A DNA stretch of 64,000 bases, taken from assembly GCF_040546765.1 (NCBI RefSeq), contig NZ_JBEPOK010000001.1, positions 3,410,001 to 3,474,000 on the forward strand, in the 5' to 3' direction. Position numbers and translations under genes: made by a program. Shown here one piece after another: positions 55,686-64,000 of this stretch (positions are counted from its first letter, which is position 1; each line of letters opens with the position of its first letter). The notes beneath the pieces were generated by a model that was given only the letters and a program-made list of their open reading frames with translations, was not told the origin of the DNA and ran no database searches. The stretch comes from Arthrobacter sp. OAP107 (GTDB lineage: Bacteria; Actinomycetota; Actinomycetes; Actinomycetales; Micrococcaceae).

Positions 55686-55709
55686 ATGCTCGCGTCCACT
55701 ATGTAGTTC
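55686..55709 (-). other. 23S processing stem, 5' strand
   Basis: Pairs with 52384-52407 in the precursor RNA, 22 of 24 positions, enclosing the whole 23S sequence. Confidence 0.7.
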
Positions 55710-55720
55710 TCAAACAACAA
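55705..55720 (-). promoter_or_regulatory. BoxA-type antitermination element in the spacer
   Basis: Leftward sequence TTGTTGTTTGAGAACT, identical over 15 bases to the leader copy at 57788-57802; matches the actinobacterial rrn BoxA motif recognised by NusB/S10. Confidence 0.7.
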
Positions 55721-56092
55721 CCCCGTACCACACACCCCACACACAACCCCCAAAGGAGCCAACCACGCGCGATCGGTGCAGCCAGGAAACCAGAAACAAA
55801 CAAACCCCGGGACAAGAAGAAAAACCCCCTCCCCCGGCCCTGTTGCCTCAGGACCCAACAGTGTGCCAAACACTACCCGGCAACCCGTGCCGGCCGCGTT
55901 CCAGGACCACCACGCCCTTTCCGAAGAAAAAACGAAGGATCCGTACTAACCACCGGTCCGTGCCACCAGGCACCTATTTGCTGATATTCCACCCATGAGC
56001 ACCCGCCGCAGAACAACCGTCTGCGCAACGGGCCTTTACTCCTGACAACCCCACCACACCCGCATACACGGGCCGGAAAGACTGTAGGTGCT

Positions 56093-57625
<1,533 letters not shown>

Positions 57626-57787
57626 AAGAAAAACAGACACAACCACCACCCCCGGAAATAACAGGGACAACGGCTGCACAAAATTTGAAACCAGCCAAAA
57701 ACACCAGGCCACACCACGGGGGTGGGCAGCCCGGCACAATCAACCAATCCATAAAAAATCGGTATCAACAAACTTGGCACACTATTG

Positions 57788-57802
57788 AGTTCTCAAACAA
57801 CA
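57788..57802 (-). promoter_or_regulatory. BoxA-type antitermination element in the rrn leader
   Basis: TGTTGTTTGAGAACT leftward, about 160 bases ahead of 16S; the same word recurs in the 16S-23S spacer. Confidence 0.75.
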
Positions 57803-57883
57803 GACACATTCGAATACTTATCGAAATTATTTCCAATTGATTTTTGGAATTCGCATTTCGCATTTCTTCGCTGCGATGTTTCT

Positions 57884-57912
57884 AGCTTATTTCATTCATT
57901 TTCACTTTGCAA
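57884..57912 (-). promoter_or_regulatory. Candidate rRNA promoter
   Basis: Leftward: TTGCAA, exactly 17 bases, TAAGCT. It is the best sigma-70-like pair in the leader region; AT-rich sequence upstream could act as an UP element. Additional rrn promoters further upstream are possible. Confidence 0.5.
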
Positions 57913-58124
57913 ATCCGGGTTATTCACCCGGTATTCACTTCATTGAATGAATCCGCCCAGCACCAAGCGAAGCTTTTTCTTCAAACACGTTCGTAGTTGA
58001 AGAATTGCTTCTTAGTGAAGGGGGTTTGTCACCACTCAGCGGCGGCGACTCAGAAGACATTACACGCTCCCCCGCGGCGGTGCAAATCGGCTGCGGAGGA
58101 GCGTGCATTTTGTCGGATCCGGTG

Positions 58125-59438
58125 CTAGGCGCCAGACACCTGAACCGTGGCCAGGTTCTTCTTGCCGCGTCTGAGGAGCAGGTACTTGCCGTGCAACAGC
58201 TGGGACGGGGCGATCACCGCGTCCGGATCTGTGACTTTGGCGTTGTTGACGTAGGCGCCGCCCTCGCCGACCACCCGGCGCGCGGCGGACTTGCTGTCCG
58301 ACAGCCCCGAGGCAACCAGCAGGTCGATGATGCCGAGGCCCGTTCCGTCCACTGAAGCGGATGGCAGTTCGGCCGTCGCCGCTGCCAGCGTCTGCTCATC
58401 GAGCACCGAAAGATCGCCGTTGCCGAAAACAGCCGCGGAAGCAGCAATGACCTTTTCAGTGGCTTCGGCTCCGTGAACCAGCGCCGTCACCTCGTAGGCA
58501 AGCTTCCGCTGGCCTTCGCGGGCGAACGGGCGCTCGGCCACAGCCGCGGCAATTTCCTCGATCTCGGCCCGGGTCAGGAAGGTGAACACCTTCAGCCGGT
58601 CCACAACATCCGCGTCGGCTGTGTTCAGCCAGAACTGGTAGAAGGTGTACGGGCTGACCATGGCCGAATCCAACCAGATGGCGTTGCCCTCGCTCTTGCC
58701 GAACTTGGTGCCGTCAGCGTTGGTGATGAGCGGAGTGCCCAGTGCATGGACCGTCTTACCCTCCACCTTGCGGATGAGTTCGGTGCCGCTGGTGAGGTTG
58801 CCCCACTGGTCGGATCCACCGGTCTGCAGCATGCAGCCGTAGTCACGGTAGAGCTGGAGGTAATCCATGCCCTGCAGGATCTGGTAGCTGAACTCCGTGT
58901 AGCTGATGCCTTCCTCAGAGCTGAGGCGGGAAGCCACGGCGTCTTTTCGCAACATCGTACCCACGCGGAAGTGTTTGCCGACCTCGCGGAGAAAGTCGAT
59001 CGCGCTCAGCGGCGCGGTCCAGTCGAGGTTGTTGACCATCCGGGCGGCGTTGGCGCCGTCAAAGCTGAGGAAGCGGCGGACCTGGGCCTGCAGGTAACCA
59101 ACCCACTCCGAAACGGTGTCCTTCGTGTTCAAGGTGCGTTCCGCCGTCGGACGCGGATCGCCGATCAGCCCGGTGGAACCGCCCACGAGGCCCAGCGGCT
59201 TGTGGCCGGCCAACTGGAGGCGCCTCATCAGGAGGAGCTGGACCAGGTTTCCCAGGTGGAGGCTCGGCGCCGTGGGGTCGAATCCGCAGTAATACGTGAC
59301 CGGTTCCCCGGCGAGGAGCTTTTCCAGTTCCACCTCATCGGTGGAGACGTGGACAAGGCCGCGCCATTTGAGCTCCTGCCAGATGTTGGCGAAGCTGGGG
59401 TCGTTCTGCTGGGATTCGAGGTCGTTTAGTTGTGACAC
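58125..59438 (-). CDS. tyrS: Tyrosyl-tRNA synthetase
   Basis: 437 aa class I synthetase. The HIGH-type motif is in FDPTAPSLHLGNLVQ, tyrosine-binding residues are in QILQGMDYLQLYRDYGCMLQTGGSDQWGN, and KFGKSEGNAIW is the KMSKS equivalent. A C-terminal S4-like domain (VASGLSDSKSAARRVVGEGGAYVNN) binds tRNA. Start ATG 59438 is in line with the family. It lies upstream of the rRNA operon on the same strand but is separated by about 500 bases, so is likely a separate transcript. No T-box leader is evident in the 92 bases upstream. Confidence 0.96.
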   Translation of the reverse strand: MSQLNDLESQQNDPSFANIWQELKWRGLVHVSTDEVELEKLLAGEPVTYYCGFDPTAPSLHLGNLVQLLLMRRLQLAGHKPLGLVGGSTGLIGDPRPTAERTLNTKDTVSEWVGYLQAQVRRFLSFDGANAARMVNNLDWTAPLSAIDFLREVGKHFRVGTMLRKDAVASRLSSEEGISYTEFSYQILQGMDYLQLYRDYGCMLQTGGSDQWGNLTSGTELIRKVEGKTVHALGTPLITNADGTKFGKSEGNAIWLDSAMVSPYTFYQFWLNTADADVVDRLKVFTFLTRAEIEEIAAAVAERPFAREGQRKLAYEVTALVHGAEATEKVIAASAAVFGNGDLSVLDEQTLAAATAELPSASVDGTGLGIIDLLVASGLSDSKSAARRVVGEGGAYVNNAKVTDPDAVIAPSQLLHGKYLLLRRGKKNLATVQVSGA

Positions 59439-59486
59439 GCCTTCTAAGTTAGCAGGATCAGCGCCACGCCGACCCCCGAGAAAGGG

Positions 59487-59523
59487 CAGGAGGCGGCCCG
59501 GGCCGCGAGCGGCCGGGCCTCCC
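59487..59523 (-). terminator. GC-rich hairpin downstream of the HelD-like gene
   Basis: A dense inverted repeat: GGAGGC...GCCTCC outside and GGCCCGG-type arms inside around GAG. It lies a few bases after the helicase stop and ahead of tyrS. No T-run, so termination is probable but not certain. Confidence 0.5.
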
Positions 59524-59530
59524 CTGGACC

Positions 59531-61759
59531 CTAACGCTCGATGCCTGCCGGTACGTCCGCGGCCGCGATCAGCCGAAGCCGCTGGGTGGGCCGGGTCATG
59601 GCGACGTACAAATCGCCCACCCTGCCGTGCTCGTGGTTCAGCATGGCGCTCGGTTCCAGGACCACGACGCCGTCGAACTCAAGTCCCTTGGCCTCCCGCG
59701 GGCTGATGACCACCACGTCCTGTTCATAGCTGCCGGCACCCGTGCCCAGCCGGGAACCGTACTGGGCACGCAGCGCCACGGTGGCTTCCCGCAGCAGGTC
59801 GCCGTCGGCAATCACGGCGAGCAGACCGCCGTCGAGCGCTTCGAGCTCCTCGGGGAGGACCTCCAGCAGCCGACCTACCAGTCCGCCACGCTCCACGCGG
59901 TCGATAATGGGCGACCAGCGGCCCTCCCGAACGGCCTTCGGGGCGGAAACCACCAGGCCGGCGGCGTTGGCCATGCGCGCCGCCGCTTCGGCGATCTGCG
60001 ACGGCGTCCGGTAGTTCACCGTCAGCTCCTCCAGCTGCCAGCGGTCTCCGAACATCGGGGCGAGGGCCCCCTGCCAGGACTTCGCGCCGGCCACGGAACT
60101 GGTCTGGGCGATGTCGCCCACGATGGTGAAGGACTTGAGCGGGCAGCGCCGGACCAGGAGCCGCCACTGCATCGGCGACAGTTCCTGTGCCTCGTCGACG
60201 ACGATGTGGCCGAAGGCCCACGTGCGGTCGCTGGTGGCACGCTCGGCAGCTGTCAGGCGGGCCTCGCGTTCCTCGTTCTGTTCAACGAGTTCCTCGGCGG
60301 ACATCAGCACGTCGACGCCGGCAGACTCCATGTTGACCAGGGTCTGCCAGGCGTTGGCCAGGGCGCGGGCCCGGTCCTGCTCCTGCTGGGCGAGGCCGCG
60401 GCCTGCCGCGGGATCCAGTTCGCCCAGAAGCTCCGCTGCTTCGTCGAGCAGCGGGACGTCTGCCTCGGTCCACGGGGCACCGGGGGCCCGCAGCAGCAGC
60501 TCGCGTTCCCTGGCGGTGAGGCCAGGGGTGCAGGCTTCGAGGAGTGCGGGCTTGCTGAGGAGCTCGCCCACCAGCTTCTCGGGCGTCATCGGCATCCAGC
60601 ACAGGTTGAGCGCGACGCGCACGTCGCGGGCCGTCCGCACGTCCTCGGCGAGGTACGAGCGGTCGGCGTTGTTGCCGATGTTGCCGGCCTCGACCAGCTC
60701 GGTCATCTGCTCCGTCAGTTCGCGGAGCAGGATCTTGACGAACGTGACGCGGGCCTCGTTGTGCGGCTTGCCGGTGGAGCGCGCGCGTTCGCGGGCACGC
60801 CGGACCTGACGGGGCGTGAGGGTCAGCTTGCGGCCGTCGACTTCCAGGATCCGGTTTTCGGCCGGAATGCGCTGCCGGTTGGCCACGGCGTTGGCGATGA
60901 CCTCGGCCATCTCCAGCCTGCCCTTGATGGCGGCGACATCCGCTTCCTGCTCCGGTACAGCGTTGATGCCGGGCATGAGCCGGCCGAGGCTGGCCATGAC
61001 TACGCCGGTTTCACCCAGCGACGGCAGGACGCGTTCGATGTATTTCATGAAGGACGACGACGGGCCCACCAGCAGCACGCCGGCGGACTTCAGCCGGTCG
61101 CGGTGGGTGTAGAGCAGATAGGCGGCCCGGTGAAGGGCCACGGCGGTTTTGCCGGTGCCCGGCCCGCCCTGGACCACGAGGGCGCCGGAGATGGAGGACC
61201 GGATGATGCGGTCCTGCTCGGACTGGATGGTGCCCACGATGTCCGACATGCGGCCGGTGCGCTTGGAGTTCAGCGCGGCCAGCAGGGCACCCTCGCCCTG
61301 CAGCGAGTCGGCGTCGGAAAGCATGTCAGCGTCCAGGACGTCGTCCTCGATGGCCTTGACCTCGCGGCCCTGCAGGATCAGGTGCCGGCGCCGGCGCACG
61401 CCCTGCCGGTCAAAGGCGGTTGCCTGGTAGAAGTGGCCGGCCTCGGGCGCGCGCCAGTCGACCATGAGCCGGACGAGGTCCTCGGTGGTGAGCCCGATAC
61501 GGCCAATGTACTGCGCCTCGCCGGAGTCCAGGTCCAGCCGGCCGAACACGAGGCGGTCGTCGACGGCGTCAAGTTGGGCGAGGCGGTCCTCGTACAGGGC
61601 CGCGAAGGCGTCACGTTCGGAGACGTTCTGCATGGTGCCGACTGCTCCCGCGCGGCGCACCTGGGCCAGCTGGGCGCGCTTTTCCTCGCGCAGTTCATCA
61701 AGCCGGGCATACAGACCGGCTACATAGTCCCGTTCGTGGGCCAAATCGGCGTCGTGCAT
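59531..61759 (-). CDS. HelD-like UvrD-family helicase / RNA polymerase recycling factor
   Basis: 742 aa. After an N-terminal coiled coil (ERDYVAGLYARLDELREEKRAQL) come Walker A (QGGPGTGKTAVALHRAAYLLYTHR), motif II (HIVVDEAQELSPMQW), motif III (GDIAQTSS), motif IV (NYRTPSQIA) and motifs V-VI (KGLEFDGVVVLEP; LYVAMTRPTQRL). This is the actinobacterial HelD/HelR arrangement, in which the protein removes RNA polymerase from stalled complexes; HelR forms protect from rifamycins. I do not see the rifamycin-associated palindrome upstream, so a general HelD role is more likely than rifampicin-inducible HelR. Confidence 0.88.
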   Translation of the reverse strand: MHDADLAHERDYVAGLYARLDELREEKRAQLAQVRRAGAVGTMQNVSERDAFAALYEDRLAQLDAVDDRLVFGRLDLDSGEAQYIGRIGLTTEDLVRLMVDWRAPEAGHFYQATAFDRQGVRRRRHLILQGREVKAIEDDVLDADMLSDADSLQGEGALLAALNSKRTGRMSDIVGTIQSEQDRIIRSSISGALVVQGGPGTGKTAVALHRAAYLLYTHRDRLKSAGVLLVGPSSSFMKYIERVLPSLGETGVVMASLGRLMPGINAVPEQEADVAAIKGRLEMAEVIANAVANRQRIPAENRILEVDGRKLTLTPRQVRRARERARSTGKPHNEARVTFVKILLRELTEQMTELVEAGNIGNNADRSYLAEDVRTARDVRVALNLCWMPMTPEKLVGELLSKPALLEACTPGLTARERELLLRAPGAPWTEADVPLLDEAAELLGELDPAAGRGLAQQEQDRARALANAWQTLVNMESAGVDVLMSAEELVEQNEEREARLTAAERATSDRTWAFGHIVVDEAQELSPMQWRLLVRRCPLKSFTIVGDIAQTSSVAGAKSWQGALAPMFGDRWQLEELTVNYRTPSQIAEAAARMANAAGLVVSAPKAVREGRWSPIIDRVERGGLVGRLLEVLPEELEALDGGLLAVIADGDLLREATVALRAQYGSRLGTGAGSYEQDVVVISPREAKGLEFDGVVVLEPSAMLNHEHGRVGDLYVAMTRPTQRLRLIAAADVPAGIER

Positions 61760-61895
61760 CGTTCCCCTATCGCAAAAGACAGACCGTCCATTCTATAACC
61801 TTTTCGGCTGACGTGGCGGCTGTTGAGCTGCTTAAAGCAGGTTATCTGACGGCGCGGCCCTGCCGCCCACCGACAAGCCCGCTGGTCAGAGGCGG

Positions 61896-62453
61896 TCAGA
61901 GGCGCAGCAGCGACCGCACGCGGTGTCCGGCCAGGGCGGAGCGGCCGCGCAGCTCGCCGAGTTCCATCACCACGCCCACGCCTGAGACGTGGACACCGCA
62001 GCGTTCGAACAGGCGGGCGGCTGCGCCGAGCGTGCCGCCCGTGGCAAGGACGTCGTCGAGGATAAGCACCCGGCTGCCGCGGGCCAGGTCCGTGGTGTGA
62101 AGTTCCAGGGTGGCGTTGCCGTATTCCAGGGCATAGTCCTCGGAGTAAACCTCGCGCGGCAGCTTTCCGGCCTTCCGCACGGTCACGACGCCCTTGCCGG
62201 TGGCGTAGGCCGCGGCGGCGGCGAGCAGGAAGCCCCGTGCCTCGACGCCGGCCACGGCGTCGAACTGTCCCTTGAAGGGTTCCACGAGCGCATCGACGAC
62301 TGCCCGGAACGCAGGACCGTCGGCGAAGACAGGGGTGAGGTCCTTGAACGTGATTCCGGGTTTCGGGTAGTCCGGAACGGTCGCGCATAGGCCCGTGATG
62401 AGTTCGTCCACGGGGACGGGCCTGGGGCCAGGGGCTTGTTCGCTCTGATTCAC
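61896..62453 (-). CDS. apt: Adenine phosphoribosyltransferase
   Basis: 185 aa purine salvage enzyme: adenine plus PRPP to AMP. N-terminal DYPKPGITFKDLTPVFAD, GVEARGFLLAAA, the flexible loop RKAGKLPREVYSEDYALEYG and the PRPP motif VLILDDVLATGGTLGAA are all intact. Start is GTG 62453. The 136-base gap to the helicase gene suggests a separate transcript. Neighbouring genes on both sides relate to DNA/RNA transactions and alkylation repair, where released adenine adducts are produced; that link is inference. Confidence 0.95.
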   Translation of the reverse strand: MNQSEQAPGPRPVPVDELITGLCATVPDYPKPGITFKDLTPVFADGPAFRAVVDALVEPFKGQFDAVAGVEARGFLLAAAAAYATGKGVVTVRKAGKLPREVYSEDYALEYGNATLELHTTDLARGSRVLILDDVLATGGTLGAAARLFERCGVHVSGVGVVMELGELRGRSALAGHRVRSLLRL

Positions 62454-62483
62454 CCGTCCAGCCTACGCCCGCGGCGAAGGCAC

Positions 62484-63122
62484 CTACGCCCGCGGCGCAC
62501 GCGCCTTCGCCGCCTTGTAACGCGACACGGTGGGGTCGCCCGTCAGCCAGAACCGCCATGGATAATCGTGTGTGCCGCCGTGCCCGGCGACGCCGACCCG
62601 TGGCCCGGTGCTGACGTGGGCGGCGGGGGCCGGCGGCAACACCAGGCCAAATGGAGGGGCCAGGGCGTCCCGCCCGCTGTCCTCGGTAGTCAGCCCGAGC
62701 GCTGTGGCCAGCCGGGCGGGTCCACTGGCCAGGTCCTTGGCGGCTTTCGACGCCGGCCGCCGCGCGAGGGCCAGTTCCCTGCCTTCCACGATCTCACCGG
62801 CGCGCAGCAGGACGGCCGAGGCGTGGCCGGCCGGGCCGCAAACGATGTTGGCGCAGTAGTGCATGCCGTACGTGAAGTAGACATAGAGGTGCCCGGCCGG
62901 ACCGAACATCGGGGCGTTCCGACGAGTGGGGCCGCGGTAGGTGTGCGACCCGGGGTCAGGGTGCAGTGAATCGACCGGGCCCATGTAGGCCTCGAGTTCG
63001 GTGATCCGCACGGCCACGGGACCTTCCGCGCTGTTGTGCGTCAGGACGGCGCCAAGAAGCAGCGGGGCTATTTCGCGGGCATCGCCGGACAGGAACTGCC
63101 GCACAGGGCCGCTGGTGGTCAT
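62484..63122 (-). CDS. 3-methyladenine DNA glycosylase (AAG/MPG family)
   Basis: 212 aa. Alkylated-purine base-excision enzyme of the mammalian AAG type: ITELEAYMGPVDSLHPDPGSHTYRG contains the catalytic Glu, NAPMFGPAGHLYVYFTYGMHYCANIVC the intercalation and recognition segment with Tyr, and LLRAGEIVEG and SGPARLATALG follow. Length matches bacterial Mpg. It lies 30 bases upstream of apt on the same strand and is divergent from an Ada/AlkA-type gene, giving two alkylation repair genes head to head. Confidence 0.94.
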   Translation of the reverse strand: MTTSGPVRQFLSGDAREIAPLLLGAVLTHNSAEGPVAVRITELEAYMGPVDSLHPDPGSHTYRGPTRRNAPMFGPAGHLYVYFTYGMHYCANIVCGPAGHASAVLLRAGEIVEGRELALARRPASKAAKDLASGPARLATALGLTTEDSGRDALAPPFGLVLPPAPAAHVSTGPRVGVAGHGGTHDYPWRFWLTGDPTVSRYKAAKARAPRA

Positions 63123-63233
63123 GCCCCGACTTTACCGAAGCCCCTGGTGTCCGGAACTAATGCCCGGGAGCCACTCCACGGTCATGTCCGATTTCCGCTA
63201 GCTCGGGCCCCTGGCGGCTGGCAGGATGGAGTC

Positions 63234-64000
63234 ATGGACTTCTGGCAGCGCTACCGCGCCATCGATGCGCGGGACACCCGTTTTGACGGGCAGTTCTTTA
63301 CGGCGGTGCGTACCACGGGCATCTACTGCCGGCCGTCGTGCCCGGCGAGGACGCCCAAGGCGGAGAACGTCACCTTCTATGAGACTTCGGCCGCCGCCCA
63401 CGAGGCCGGGTACCGCGCGTGCAAGCGCTGCCTGCCCGAGGCCGTGCCGGGCACGCCGGCCTGGAACCTGCGCTCGGATATTGCGGGCCGGGCCATGCGC
63501 CTGATCAACGACGGCGTGATCAACCGCGACGGCGTTGAGGGGCTGGCCGCGCGGCTTGGCTATTCGTCCCGCCAGCTGAACCGGATCCTCAGCCATGAGC
63601 TCGGCGCAGGTCCCCTGTCCCTGGCCCGAGCCAGCAGGGCGCAGACTGCGCGCACGCTGCTGGTGTCCACGGGGATGAAGCTTGCGGACGTCGCCTTCGC
63701 CGCGGGATTCAGCAGCGTCCGCCAGTTCAACGAGACCGTGGCCGAGGTGTTCGACATGACGCCGACCGCCCTGCGCAGCACCGCCCGGCACCATCCGTCT
63801 GCGCCCGCCAGCACGTCGCTCACGCTGGCCCTCCCCTACCGCGAGCCGTTCGACCCCGGCGTCTTCAGCTTCCTCGCAGTCCGCGCCATTCCCGGGATCG
63901 AGGCCGGGGCCGCAACGTCCTACGCCCGGACACTGCGGCTCCCGCACGGGGACGCGCGGTTCAGCGTGGAGTACACCGGCGCGGGCAACGGCGGCGCGGG
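63234..64000 (+). CDS. Ada/AlkA-type alkylation repair protein, 5' part
   Basis: 255 residues are visible before the window ends. The N-terminal Ada zinc domain has FFTAVRTTGIYCRPSCPAR and YRACKRCLPE, giving four Cys (methyl-acceptor Cys in YCRPSC). Next is an AraC-type helix-turn-helix pair (GVEGLAARLGYSSRQLNRIL; LADVAFAAGFSSVRQFNETV), and from about residue 195 the start of an AlkA N-terminal domain (LTLALPYREPFDPGVFSFLAVRAIPG). This matches the actinobacterial AdaA-AlkA fusion, a sensor plus 3-methyladenine glycosylase II. Start ATG 63234 with GGAG close upstream. The catalytic HhH region lies beyond the window. Confidence 0.92.
   Translation, partial: MDFWQRYRAIDARDTRFDGQFFTAVRTTGIYCRPSCPARTPKAENVTFYETSAAAHEAGYRACKRCLPEAVPGTPAWNLRSDIAGRAMRLINDGVINRDGVEGLAARLGYSSRQLNRILSHELGAGPLSLARASRAQTARTLLVSTGMKLADVAFAAGFSSVRQFNETVAEVFDMTPTALRSTARHHPSAPASTSLTLALPYREPFDPGVFSFLAVRAIPGIEAGAATSYARTLRLPHGDARFSVEYTGAGNGGA

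Larger units (their letters stand above)
57626..58124 (-). other. rRNA operon leader and promoter region
   Basis: 499 bases, clearly more AT-rich than flanking DNA. It holds a promoter (57884-57912), a perfect inverted repeat CCGGGT-TATTC-ACCCGG just upstream (57915-57931), AT-rich sequence beyond it, and BoxA in the leader. Short hairpins such as AAGAA-TTGC-TTCTT near 57999 lie toward tyrS. No protein-coding gene is supported. Confidence 0.75.

Noticed and set aside
61760..61895. Rifamycin-associated element upstream of the HelD-like gene
   Set aside because: No 19-bp palindrome of the known type was found in the short upstream region, so the HelR subtype is not supported.

Overview
The window is a GC-rich chromosomal segment from an actinobacterium. 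Gene content and order point to the Micrococcaceae, most likely Arthrobacter or Pseudarthrobacter. Supporting points are actinobacterial operon structures (gcvH-FHA-MerR-DUF151-MerR; parA-scpA-scpB-rlu-tyrA-cmk-plsC-der; TPR protein-HAD-small protein-tlyA-nadK-recN; pyrG-NUDIX-xerD), many ATGA overlaps, and a 16S-23S-5S operon with a BoxA-type leader. No phage, insertion sequence, CRISPR array or plasmid feature was seen, so this is mainly core chromosome with a few accessory loci.

Layout. 1-1873 (+): the end of one alpha/beta hydrolase, a complete paralogue and a small membrane protein. 1882-3042 (-): ROK glucokinase. 3237-5057 (+): long-chain acyl-CoA synthetase. 5065-10061 (-): an EspI/MinD-like ATPase and pyruvate carboxylase. 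10366-11187 (+): an orphan ParA-like ATPase. 11260-14361 (-): gcvH, garA-like FHA protein, ftsR-like MerR, DUF151 nuclease and a second MerR gene (resR/Rv1830-like) broken by an apparent single-base frameshift. 14515-15387 (+): Fpg/Nei glycosylase, then a bidirectional terminator and tRNA-Pro(GGG). 15705-23581 (-): chromosome segregation, pseudouridylation, tyrosine, CMP kinase, acyltransferase and Der GTPase operon. 23815-27727: C4-dicarboxylate symporter, divergent from a CitA/DcuS-type two-component pair. 27934-29673 (-): DUF222-HNH protein. 29948-34233 (+): GntR regulator plus prpDBC, the 2-methylcitrate cycle for propionate. 34327-36373 (-): ECF sigma factor and a membrane protein with a duplicated extracytoplasmic domain. 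36448-47610 (-): NUDIX, xerD, NUDIX, pyrG, recN, nadK, tlyA, small protein, HAD phosphatase and a repeat-rich TPR protein. 47939-52021 (+): CopD-CtaG membrane fusion and a Tat-exported multicopper oxidase. 52141-57625 (-): rRNA operon. 58125-63122 (-): tyrS, HelD-like helicase, apt and 3-methyladenine glycosylase. 63234-64000 (+): start of an Ada/AlkA-type repair gene.

Most of the window is housekeeping: replication and segregation, cell division control, anaplerosis, nucleotide synthesis, translation and DNA repair. I see no clear undescribed multi-gene system. The points most worth checking are the frameshifted resR-like regulator with a period-6 TTAA array upstream, three separate ParA/MinD-type ATPases within about 18 kb, the sigma-linked protein with a duplicated domain, the copper module beside the rRNA operon, and the tandem-repeat charged TPR protein. 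Functional calls rest on motifs and family knowledge; no database search was run.
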